A DNA stretch of 64,000 bases from CAIYTF01 sp963664845 (GTDB lineage Bacteria > Bacteroidota > Ignavibacteria > Ignavibacteriales > Ignavibacteriaceae): positions 2,666,001 to 2,730,000 of the forward strand of contig OY761615.1 in the NCBI GenBank assembly GCA_963664845.1. The letters run 5' to 3'. Below, one piece after another: positions 1-7,565 of this stretch. The position numbers were made by a program, and so were the translations under genes. Positions within the stretch are counted from its first letter, which is position 1; the number at the start of each line of letters is the position of its first letter. The notes beneath the pieces are model-generated. The model was given only the letters and a program-made list of their open reading frames with translations. It did not search any database and was not told where the DNA came from.

Positions 1-239
1 TTATGGTGTTCTTTTAAAAGCTCTATGTTCTCATAAATGTTCTTCGTAACGGCTACGGTTTCCACACTCGAAAACGATTTTTTCAATGCCGCCTTAATAA
101 ACTCTATTTCGTTCATGAATGAGGTTTCAGACATATCATCAAGCGCCGCGTCATCTTTTTTCGGTTTCCCGGAATAGTTGTCATAAATAGATGCTGGTGC
201 GTTGTAGCAGATCACAACACGATCATTCCGTTTTTTCAT
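1..239 (-). CDS. N-terminal part of a second ATP-grasp/ligase-like protein (runs off the window)
   Basis: An open frame starts at the ATG at 239-237 and runs without a stop to the window edge, giving about 79 residues beginning MKKRNDRVVICYNAP. The ATG overlaps the stop codon of the upstream ATP-grasp gene (ATGA), so translation is probably coupled and the two proteins probably work together. The opening hydrophobic strand VVICYNAP resembles the first beta-strand of the D-Ala-D-Ala ligase fold, and an acidic stretch (KKDDAALDD) follows as a variable loop. The catalytic half is outside the window, so assignment to the same ligase family is an inference from the N-terminus and the gene pairing. 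Confidence 0.6.
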   Translation of the reverse strand, partial: MKKRNDRVVICYNAPASIYDNYSGKPKKDDAALDDMSETSFMNEIEFIKAALKKSFSSVETVAVTKNIYENIELLKEHH

Positions 240-1315
240 AAACCGTAACGTTTCCTGGCTTCGTTGAGTACCGATAAAATCATTTGGTCATAATTCATTC
301 CGACTGTTCTTGCCGCCTTGGGATAACAGGAATTGTCCCGCGGGTCGGGGAGAATGCCAGGCAGTGGGTTGATCTCGATGATATTGGGGACACCGTTCTT
401 GTCAAGTCGTACGTCGAGACGGCTCCAGTCCCTGCAGCGAAGCACCGAATAGGTTTTCAGGCAGGTCTCAACAATCTGTTGCCGGAGGTTTTCGTCAATA
501 TCCGCCGGACACTTATAAATATCGAGCTGATTGTCCTTGCTGTCGAGTATCCACTTTGCTTCATAGGAATAGAGCGGGATAAAATCTTGAGGAAATTCCT
601 CGAATGAAATTTCAATGACGGGAAGTGCACGAGCTTCCTTTCCGTTGCCAAGAATGGCGACGGTGAACTCCCGGCCGGGAAGAAACTCTTCAACCAATGC
701 CGGCTGCTGATAGTCTTCAAGTGCACGGATAACTTCCAGGCGCAAAGCGTCTTTGTCGTTCACGAACGATGAAGAGAAAATTCCTTTTCCTGATCCTTCG
801 CCTACCGGTTTCACAATAAGCGGGAAAGACAGTGTAACTGTTTCAAGTTCTTCTATGCCGGAGATGAGCGCGAAAGGAGCGGTGGGAATTTTGTGATAGC
901 TGAGAATTTCTTTTGTGCGGGCTTTGTCTAAACAGGTGGCAAGTGTAAGTGTGTCCGAAGCTGTATAGGGAATATCGAGCATATCAAGCATCGCGGGTAT
1001 CTGTGCTTCGCGACTTATGCCGTTCATTCCTTCGGCGATATTAAAAACAATGTCCGGCCTGTTCTCGCGAAGCATCGTGAATGCATCGCTGTTTGCTTCA
1101 ACCAGGGTAACATCGTGCTCAATAGCAAGCGCTGACTCGACCGCGTGAATTGTTTCCCACGTGTCCCATTCTGCAAAACGATCATTGATTTTTTCTTCAG
1201 GAAGGGAGGTGGCGTTTTGGTGAGAGGACAACAATTCAACCGATAATGCAGCTTCAGGTTTCACATTAAACGTTAATGCAACTTTTAATCGTTGGTTAAC
1301 ATCAGATAAACTAAT
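236..1315 (-). CDS. D-Ala-D-Ala ligase-like ATP-grasp protein, probable ATT start
   Basis: This is an ATP-grasp carboxylate-amine ligase related to D-alanine-D-alanine ligase, which joins two amino acids using ATP. Visible motifs are the ATP-binding lysine and glycine-rich loop (IVKPVGEGSGKGI), the hinge region (ALVEEFLPGREFTVAI), and the metal-binding C-terminal EINPLPG. The true substrate is unknown, because this subfamily differs from housekeeping Ddl. The first ATG/GTG/TTG-type start in frame is GTG at 1264, but that removes the first beta-strand (KVALTFNVKPE) and has no ribosome binding site. In the same frame an ATT at 1315-1313 sits 6 nt after a perfect AAGGAG (1327-1322), and the frame is stopped at 1330-1328, so ATT is the best start (359 residues). 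It overlaps the next gene by ATGA. Confidence 0.8.
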   Translation of the reverse strand: MSLSDVNQRLKVALTFNVKPEAALSVELLSSHQNATSLPEEKINDRFAEWDTWETIHAVESALAIEHDVTLVEANSDAFTMLRENRPDIVFNIAEGMNGISREAQIPAMLDMLDIPYTASDTLTLATCLDKARTKEILSYHKIPTAPFALISGIEELETVTLSFPLIVKPVGEGSGKGIFSSSFVNDKDALRLEVIRALEDYQQPALVEEFLPGREFTVAILGNGKEARALPVIEISFEEFPQDFIPLYSYEAKWILDSKDNQLDIYKCPADIDENLRQQIVETCLKTYSVLRCRDWSRLDVRLDKNGVPNIIEINPLPGILPDPRDNSCYPKAARTVGMNYDQMILSVLNEARKRYGL

Positions 1316-1345
1316 TACTTGCTCCTTTTAATAAAAATTTTTTTA

Positions 1346-1375
1346 CAAATATAACATATATTAAATTTATTGCAA
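1346..1375 (-). promoter_or_regulatory. Bacteroidota-type promoter for the ATP-grasp operon
   Basis: On the minus strand a TTG (1375-1373) is followed after 19 nt by TATATTTG (1353-1346). This fits the Bacteroidota housekeeping promoter, TTG at -33 and TAnnTTTG at -7. A transcript starting near 1340 would have a leader of about 25 nt ending in the AAGGAG used by the ATT start. Confidence 0.5.
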
Positions 1376-1842
1376 GAGATTTTATTCGCGCATTGAAAAT
1401 ATTTTTTGCAAATGTGTTGCTACAGACGAATAAAAAAAACTTTTCACGATGTTTTTGGAAAATTATTACCTCACGCGGCTGAAATGATCTTCAGTCGCGA
1501 CACAAATCTGTTTTTGATGCAGTTTTCATCCGCATACAGAGCCAATGAAATCAATGTGCCCGGAAAATCGATTCTTAACACAACAACTCACCTCTATCGC
1601 ATTCACTTTTGCAGGCACTAGTGCTTTAAAAATATTTTTGTCCATTTTATTGGACACATTTTCGATTTAAATAGTTTACGGAGAGTGTAAAAGAAGATGT
1701 GAACAGATATTTAAGCATCATACAAGCGTGCTGTTGCATGAACGAAGCAGAAACGAAGTGTGATAGTTCAATTTTTTTGTTGCGGACCGTGTTTCAGATG
1801 GATTATTTTATCGTGAGGAGAGCAGAATGCGCGACAAGCGGC
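1376..1842. other. Intergenic, no gene recognised
   Basis: About 470 bases between the CapA-like gene and the ATP-grasp promoter. The open frame at 1406-1621 (+) gives a basic, Cys/His-rich peptide with no domain-like character and no ribosome binding site, so I treat it as non-coding. I see no convincing terminator for the CapA gene. Confidence 0.5.
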
Positions 1843-3012
1843 TTACCTGACTGTCTGATTCGCTGTTAGACGGGTTAAAATGTCCGTTGCATCATCAAAT
1901 GCCTGCTTCATCTTCGCCCGTTGTCCGTCAGAAAGGAATGAAAAATGTTCGCGGTCGGCAAATAGTGACGCCGGGAGGATGCAAAATTCGGATTTCCTGC
2001 CACTGAATCCCTTAAACACCCACGTCGGAATGGTTTCAACCGATTTAATTCGCAATTTACCGGTGAAAATATTTTTTTCAAGCTGCAACGACGCAATAGC
2101 CCCCACATCGGAATATCTCCATTGCTGGTTTGACAAAAAATTTCCCAGCGACCAGGCAATAAATCCCGTATCAAGATTGCCACCGTTCGTTTTAAAGTAC
2201 TCAACCGGCTGCAACACATGCGGATGGCTTGCAATGACAACATCAACACCGGATGCTATGAGCTGATTGACCACTTTTTTCTGTTTAACATTCGGCAAAC
2301 GTTCATATTCTTCCCCAAAATGCAAATAAGTGATGATCACATCCGGTTTTAATGTTCTCGCTCTCGCAATATCTGCCCGCATAAACACCGAGTCGATGAT
2401 ATTGACCAAATATTGCTTCCCACCGGGGATTTTATTTCCATTTACTCCGTATGTATACGCGATAAGAGCTACCTTGATTCCCTTTACCGTGAGCACCCTA
2501 ATCGAATCTCTGTCCTTCTGAGAGACGAATGTTCCCGTTGAACCTATTCCCCGTTCCTTCAGCTGCTCAATAGTTCTTCTGATGCCCTGCTCCTTCTGAT
2601 CGAGGCAGTGATTGTTCGATGTAAACAGAAAATTAAAGCCGACTTGCCTGAGCGACACGAGATAATCATCAGGAGAATTGAAGAAGGGATATCCGCTGTA
2701 GGGTTTTCGGTTGCCGGCAAGAACCGTTTCCAGATTGCCAAAGAGAACATCCGCCTGACGGAACCATGGAGCAACCTCCCTGAAGACAGGTACAAAATTA
2801 AAACTGTCCCTTTCAACCCGCGCAAGGCTATATTGAGGAGAGTGACACATCAGATCACCGACGAAGGAGAGTTTAATCGAAACAACAGAGTCCTCAGCCT
2901 CCTTCAGTGAAGGGGCCGATCTGAAAGGCAGCAGGGAGAGTGAGAGTATTATGAGTACTGCAATGCCTGGGATTATGAAAAGGGTTCTAAAGTAATTACT
3001 GTGTCGTTTCAT
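1843..3012 (-). CDS. CapA family protein (poly-gamma-glutamate capsule/metallophosphatase-like)
   Basis: A 389-residue protein with an N-terminal membrane anchor (about residues 10-30, FIIPGIAVLIILSLSLLPF) followed by the CapA fold, which is related to calcineurin-like metallophosphatases. Motifs visible in order: FVGDLMCHS (residues about 50-58), LFGNLETVL, FNFLFTSNNHCLDQ, VIITYLHFGEEY and VVIASHPHVLQPVEYF, which together match the metal-ligand pattern of the family (D, N, NNH, H, H-x-H). Family members take part in poly-gamma-glutamate or capsule production, but the biochemical reaction here cannot be read from sequence. It would act on the periplasmic face of the inner membrane. It stands alone between the ATP-grasp genes and a pseudogene, so no operon partner is evident. 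Confidence 0.85.
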   Translation of the reverse strand: MKRHSNYFRTLFIIPGIAVLIILSLSLLPFRSAPSLKEAEDSVVSIKLSFVGDLMCHSPQYSLARVERDSFNFVPVFREVAPWFRQADVLFGNLETVLAGNRKPYSGYPFFNSPDDYLVSLRQVGFNFLFTSNNHCLDQKEQGIRRTIEQLKERGIGSTGTFVSQKDRDSIRVLTVKGIKVALIAYTYGVNGNKIPGGKQYLVNIIDSVFMRADIARARTLKPDVIITYLHFGEEYERLPNVKQKKVVNQLIASGVDVVIASHPHVLQPVEYFKTNGGNLDTGFIAWSLGNFLSNQQWRYSDVGAIASLQLEKNIFTGKLRIKSVETIPTWVFKGFSGRKSEFCILPASLFADREHFSFLSDGQRAKMKQAFDDATDILTRLTANQTVR

Positions 3013-3258
3013 TTTCTAAGTTAACAAATCTTGAACGCATCGAGATCAGTCTTTCCGCTTTGTAAAAGTAAACTTAACAAAAAGGAATGAGGAAAGGAAG
3101 AATTTGTTCCTGATGCAGGACAAGATGCCGGACAAGCCTCACTAACAACACTGAAAGTCAGAGGTCGAGAATAAGTACATCCGGGACAAATAACTGAGAG
3201 GGACATTCATTTTTACCCGCTGAACCGACCGTCTGACGTTCTCGTTTCGTTCACACTT

Positions 3259-4655
3259 TTATTTTAAAAGTATTAGTTTCTTTGTTTCCACTGAAGTTCC
3301 TGCGCTGAATGAGTAAAAATAGATTCCACTCGGAAGGTTAATGCCATTAAACGAAAAAGCATAGTCGCCCGGATCTTGTCCATCGTCCACCAATGCGCCT
3401 ATTTCATTTCCCAGCAGATCGTAAACCTTCAGCTTAACATATAAGCTCTGCGATAATGAATAAGAATGATCGCTGAAGTATTGCAGGGGTTTAGATAGTT
3501 TTGTCCGGGTGTATAACCGTTCTTAAGGCTCTTCCTTTCAACCAGGGGATTTATACTTCGATATACACCAGATCCATTGGTTCCCGAATAAAATAGTGAT
3601 CTGAGGTAAACATGAGGGGCTGAAATGAATATACCGGTGGCCCTCCATCCAATTGCCACCAGTAATTCCCGTTGTCACCGGAATAAAATACACCACGCCC
3701 TGCCATTGCAAAAAAATAACATCATTGGCCATGATAACAACCTGATTAACGCTGGTGGTATAGTTCGCCAGATTGTTGATCACCTGAGTCCATTGATCAC
3801 CATTATTTGTTGAACGGAAAGATCCACTCCAGTCAGTTCGTGCGAAATATATCCCGGGGAATTTATAGCCAACAAGGTGATTGGACCAATAGATTTGCCA
3901 TCCGTCAGGTGTACCCTATTGCTTCCTTTATCGGTCGAACGGAAAATTCCATCATTATAAGTTCCGGCGATCAGATGCCCCGCAGTGTTACTGACCACAG
4001 CGCAAATGTATTTGTCCTTGAACCATTGTCCGGAAACCAACCAAAAGGTACCATCATCAGTCGAACGGTAAATGGTTCCCTGATACGTCCATGCGTACGA
4101 CGAACCATTAGCAGTAAACTGCATATTGTTTACCGAATCCATTGGCAAGCCGTTCGATTGTCTTCCCCAGAGATACCTCTATCTGATGAGCATAACATAC
4201 CCCTATTAGTTCCGATATAAAGTTTACCGAATGGGCTTGTTGCGATTGAACGTATATTATTTTTTAATTACTCGACGGGTATCAGACTCCAGTTATTTCC
4301 CTTATCAGTTGACCGGGATACTGGCCCATTATCAAGAAGTGAATAAACACTTCCGATAGAATCTGCAGCAAGTCACGTAACCGTTGTATTGGTAATTCCA
4401 TTATTAATCTGACTCCAGTCATCCCCGTTGTTGGTGCTGCGAAAAACCCCGCCGTTAGTTGTCCCCGCATAAATACATCCGTTGACACCAACCAAAATTA
4501 GCCTGGTGGGCTTCGTGCCTTTCTGGTGATCTTTGTGTTTTCTTTGAATGCCGTAACACCAGCTGCACTAATGTAATGAGGGAAAAGAGATGCCACAATG
4601 AGTTCCGCTTAGCTGCCTTTGCGTGAGGCTTATTTGCGCTCAGGGCTTTTTGCAT
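3259..4655 (-). pseudogene. Decayed BNR/YCF48-like beta-propeller protein with T9SS sorting domain
   Basis: On the minus strand, repeated units of the type IYRSTDDGTFW, IFRSTDKGSN, GVFRSTNNGDDW and VSRSTDKGNNW can be read, spread over different reading frames and interrupted by stops. These are BNR/YCF48-like propeller blades as in secreted Bacteroidota proteins. The last part (about 3259-3430) reads LKVYDLLGNEIGALVDDGQ, then PSGIYFYSF and KKLILLK before TAA at 3261-3259, a classical type A T9SS C-terminal sorting domain. At least four frame changes are needed to join the pieces (for example near 3450, 3700, 3790 and 4480), plus in-frame stops such as those near 4280 and 4375. The 5' end is uncertain: a hydrophobic, signal-like stretch occurs near 4560-4600. 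The gene is either truly decayed or badly affected by assembly errors. Confidence 0.75.
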
Positions 4656-5017
4656 TTCATCTGGTTAGGGACTTGCCACTCTGTCCCATTGTATTTTTGC
4701 TTCTCCCTCATTCGGCCATACACTTATGTAGTTTTGGCCCAAACAGCAGATACTATGCTTAATATTAGCCAAATGCTAAATTTATTGCTCATGAATTGGA
4801 CTTCGGTGCATTCAATACAGACATTGGTTTATTATAAATGGCTTTTTTTAACCAAAGAGACTATTCTGAGCATTTATCCACATTATTATCCACACACTGT
4901 ATAATTCCACTTGTTTGCAGACAGTTATCCACAAATAAACGTAAAATTACCGGGTTTTCTAAGGTTCAGTTATTTTAATAAATGGCGAAAAGTCCGGATC
5001 CCGCTCAAATTACTTAA
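4656..5017. other. Intergenic region carrying a DnaA-box cluster
   Basis: About 360 AT-rich bases between the pseudogene and the TPR-glycosyltransferase. The frame at 4623-4904 (+) ends inside the DnaA boxes and has no ribosome binding site or domain, so I do not call it a gene. Confidence 0.5.
4874..4933 (+). other. Cluster of three perfect DnaA boxes
   Basis: TTATCCACA occurs three times in the same orientation at 4874-4882, 4886-4894 and 4925-4933. Only one other copy was noticed in the window (15198-15206). By simple base composition about one such 9-mer would be expected per 64 kb on both strands, so three in 60 bases is not chance. The cluster could be part of a replication origin, a DnaA-titration site, or a DnaA-responsive control region for the downstream gene. 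No dnaA, dnaN or gyrase gene is near. Confidence 0.65.
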
Positions 5018-5034
5018 TTGGCACAATCGTTGCT
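5018..5034 (+). promoter_or_regulatory. Sigma-54-type promoter
   Basis: TTGGCAC-AATCG-TTGCT matches the sigma-54 consensus TGGCAC-N5-TTGC, with GG (5020-5021) and GC (5032-5033) separated by the required 10 bases. The predicted transcription start is at about 5045, which is the A of the ATG of the next gene, so the mRNA would be leaderless or nearly so. Sigma-54 controls mid-stage flagellar genes in many bacteria. Confidence 0.6.
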
Positions 5035-5044
5035 TACATAACAT

Positions 5045-7414
5045 ATGAAATTTACTTTACAAGAAGCAATTCAACTGCATCAGCAGGGAAATCTGGAAGA
5101 GGCTGAACTCCTCTACAACGAAGCATTGCGTGAATCGTTGGATGATCACAGGATCAATTTCCTTTATGGAACGATCGAGTTTCAACTGGGCAAACAGGAT
5201 AATGCACTGATTCACCTGACGAAATCGATTAATCTTAAAAAAGATTTCCACCCGGCATATAATAACCTCGGTCTGGTCTATCAGTCCCTGGGAAATATCG
5301 GGCAGGCTATCCATTATTTCTCCGAAGCGCTTCGTCTTTCTCCCGATTATACCGAAGCATCGCTCAACCTTGGCACTGCATTGCAAAAAGCCGGAAAAAT
5401 ACCCGAAGCGATCCGTGAATTCCGCAGAGTGACCATGAATGATCCGGATAATGTTGATGCACGCTATAACATTGGTCTTTGCTTCATTGCAAACAAGGAC
5501 TATACCCAGGCCATCGAGAATTTTTCAAGAGTGCTTTCCATTAATCCGGAACACCCCGATGCTTTGAATGCCCGCGGTGTATGCTATCAGGAATTGCATA
5601 TGACTGAAGCGGCAAAACGCGATTATCTGAAGACGGTATCCATAAATCCATATGACGTTAACGCCAAGTATAATGCTGCGGTGCTCTATATTGCCGAAGG
5701 CAACCTGAATGAGGCAATGGTGCTTCTGAATGATGCTCTTGCATTTAACGAGCAATACGTTGATGCCCACAAGAAGATGGCTGAAGTTTTATCCCTCCAG
5801 GGAAAACACAAAGATGCTTTAACGTTCCTTCAAAGAGCAAATGCCTTGCAGCCAAACGATTTTGAAATAGCCAACCACCTGGGTGAAACTTATTACACTC
5901 TGGGGCAGTATGATGAAGCCGCCGACATGTTCAAAACGATTCTGCAAACACGCCCCAATGATTCAGGTGTGCTAAACAACCTCGGATTGATTTGCCAAAG
6001 TCTTGGCAAACTGCAGGAATCTGCCATTTGGCTCGAGAAAGCACTGGTTGAAAAACCGCATTCGGCTGAAATTTTCAATAATCTTGGTGCCTTATATGAC
6101 CAGTTGGGAAAACTGGACATGGCAAAGGACTATTTGCAAAAAGCATTGGATATACAGCCTGACTACGCGGATGCACTCTATAATCTGGGCAATATTTTTC
6201 TTAAAGAACACAATTATATAACTGCTACGGGCTACTATCACCAGGCGCTTGCAATTAATCCGGCATTTGCAAAAGCATACAACAATCTCGGCGTTGCATA
6301 CCAGCAACTGGATGATCTTCCAGCCGCCGAGGATGCGCTTAAAAAAGGCATCCGGTGCGACTCAACTGTTTACGATCTTTACAATAACCTGGGGAACACC
6401 CTCAGGAGTATGAACCGGCTTGATGAAGCGGTAGAAACATTTGAAACCGCTTTGCGCAACCAGCCTGCATTCGCGGAAGTACACAAGAATCTGGGCCTGA
6501 CGTTATTGCTAAAGGGTGATTTTACACGCGGATGGAAAGAGTATGAATGGCGGTGGAAAGTGGATATGGTCGAGCGCCCATCAGCCAAACCGCGTTGGCA
6601 GGGCGAATTAGATGCCGGGAAACGATTGTTTGTTTATCACGAGCAGGGATTTGGTGACACGATTCAGTTTGCACGATTCCTAAAAATTCCGCACGATGCC
6701 GGTATGGAAGTTATTTTCAAACCACAGCCCGAGTTGGTGACTTTAATGAAGCGACTGCCATTTGCTGTTACCGTTGTTACTGATGACTCACCTGTTGTTC
6801 AGTCGGAAGCGTACGATTATCAGATACCCCTATTGAGCATTCCTGCTGTGCTAAACTGCAGCGATAAAGGCATTGCCATTGAGATGCCTTATCTGGAACC
6901 GGATCAGGAATATGTAAGCAAATGGAAAACAAAATTAGGTAATACGGGCAAACTTCGCGTTGGACTGGTATGGGCCGGCAACAAATTGCACAAAAATGAC
7001 CGTAACAGAAGCTGCCCTTTGAGTGAACTGTCCCCTGTGCTCGCTGTGGAAAACGTACAGTTTTTCAGCCTGCAGATGGGTGCGGCTTCAAAAGATGTAC
7101 AACAATATACAGGCGTGACCGATTTATCGGCCGATATCAGGAATTTCGAAGACACGCTGGCGATTATTAGCCATATGGATCTAATTATAGCAGTAGATAC
7201 TGCGGTTGCACACCTCTCAGGAGCCAAAAACAAGTTGGCATGGATGTTGTTATCTTATAGCTGTGATTGGCGATGGCTGGTCACCGGTTCAAAGAGTAAA
7301 TGGTATCCTTCGGTAAGGCTCTTCAGACAAACGGCAATGAAAAATTGGAAAAGTGTTGCTCAGGCAGCGGCAGTCGAATTGAAAGCGTTAGTTACAAGTT
7401 CATTAGTACAGTAA
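5045..7414 (+). CDS. TPR-repeat glycosyltransferase, candidate flagellin glycosyltransferase
   Basis: A 789-residue cytoplasmic protein. Residues 1 to about 510 are roughly 15 tandem tetratricopeptide repeats with the usual 34-residue spacing (for example AYNNLGLVYQSLGNIGQAI). Residues about 510-789 form a GT-B-like C-terminal domain of the GT9/OGT-like type: RGWKEYEWRW, the loop YHEQGFGDTIQFARFL, LRVGLVWAGN, DLIIAVDTAVAHLSGA and a WYPSVRLFRQ close. Such TPR-GT fusions modify proteins or glycans with sugars. It ends 151 nt before flagellin 1 on the same strand, so O-glycosylation of flagellin is a reasonable inference, though not shown. The ATG is the only early start compatible with the first TPR, and a sigma-54-type promoter lies directly in front. 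Confidence 0.8.
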   Translation: MKFTLQEAIQLHQQGNLEEAELLYNEALRESLDDHRINFLYGTIEFQLGKQDNALIHLTKSINLKKDFHPAYNNLGLVYQSLGNIGQAIHYFSEALRLSPDYTEASLNLGTALQKAGKIPEAIREFRRVTMNDPDNVDARYNIGLCFIANKDYTQAIENFSRVLSINPEHPDALNARGVCYQELHMTEAAKRDYLKTVSINPYDVNAKYNAAVLYIAEGNLNEAMVLLNDALAFNEQYVDAHKKMAEVLSLQGKHKDALTFLQRANALQPNDFEIANHLGETYYTLGQYDEAADMFKTILQTRPNDSGVLNNLGLICQSLGKLQESAIWLEKALVEKPHSAEIFNNLGALYDQLGKLDMAKDYLQKALDIQPDYADALYNLGNIFLKEHNYITATGYYHQALAINPAFAKAYNNLGVAYQQLDDLPAAEDALKKGIRCDSTVYDLYNNLGNTLRSMNRLDEAVETFETALRNQPAFAEVHKNLGLTLLLKGDFTRGWKEYEWRWKVDMVERPSAKPRWQGELDAGKRLFVYHEQGFGDTIQFARFLKIPHDAGMEVIFKPQPELVTLMKRLPFAVTVVTDDSPVVQSEAYDYQIPLLSIPAVLNCSDKGIAIEMPYLEPDQEYVSKWKTKLGNTGKLRVGLVWAGNKLHKNDRNRSCPLSELSPVLAVENVQFFSLQMGAASKDVQQYTGVTDLSADIRNFEDTLAIISHMDLIIAVDTAVAHLSGAKNKLAWMLLSYSCDWRWLVTGSKSKWYPSVRLFRQTAMKNWKSVAQAAAVELKALVTSSLVQ

Positions 7415-7455
7415 TCAAACAAAACGGTTATTTAACAATAGACAGGATTTTCATA

Positions 7456-7563
7456 ATGGATACTATACCTTCATATAGTGGATATGGTTACGGGTTTAAC
7501 TTAACCAAAACGGTAAGGCAAGGACGCCGTTCATTTAACAACAATATATACACGGAGGTATAA
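7456..7563 (+). CDS. Possible 35-residue leader peptide upstream of flagellin 1
   Basis: A short frame starting MDTIPSYSGYGYGF has an AGGA 8 nt before its ATG and ends TAA two bases before the flagellin ATG. It runs through the leader hairpin and through the flagellin Shine-Dalgarno sequence. If translated, it would affect access to both. It may be fortuitous, since the other flagellin leaders have no equivalent. Confidence 0.25.
   Translation: MDTIPSYSGYGYGFNLTKTVRQGRRSFNNNIYTEV
7509..7531 (+). promoter_or_regulatory. Flagellin 1 leader hairpin, divergent CsrA-like site
   Basis: Arms AACGG (7509-7513) and CCGTT (7527-7531) pair, and an inner GGC/GCC pair encloses AAGGAC. An SD within ACACGGAGGTAT follows at 7550-7561. 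It resembles the leaders of the other four flagellin genes in loop sequence but not in stem sequence or length. Confidence 0.4.
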
Positions 7564-7565
7564 TT

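Noticed and set aside
4623..4904. A 93-codon frame on the plus strand upstream of the TPR gene
   Set aside because: It ends inside the DnaA boxes, has no ribosome binding site and no domain-like sequence.
7226..7245. TTGGCATGGATGTTGTT as a second sigma-54 site before flagellin 1
   Set aside because: GT instead of GC at -12, and it is inside the TPR gene.
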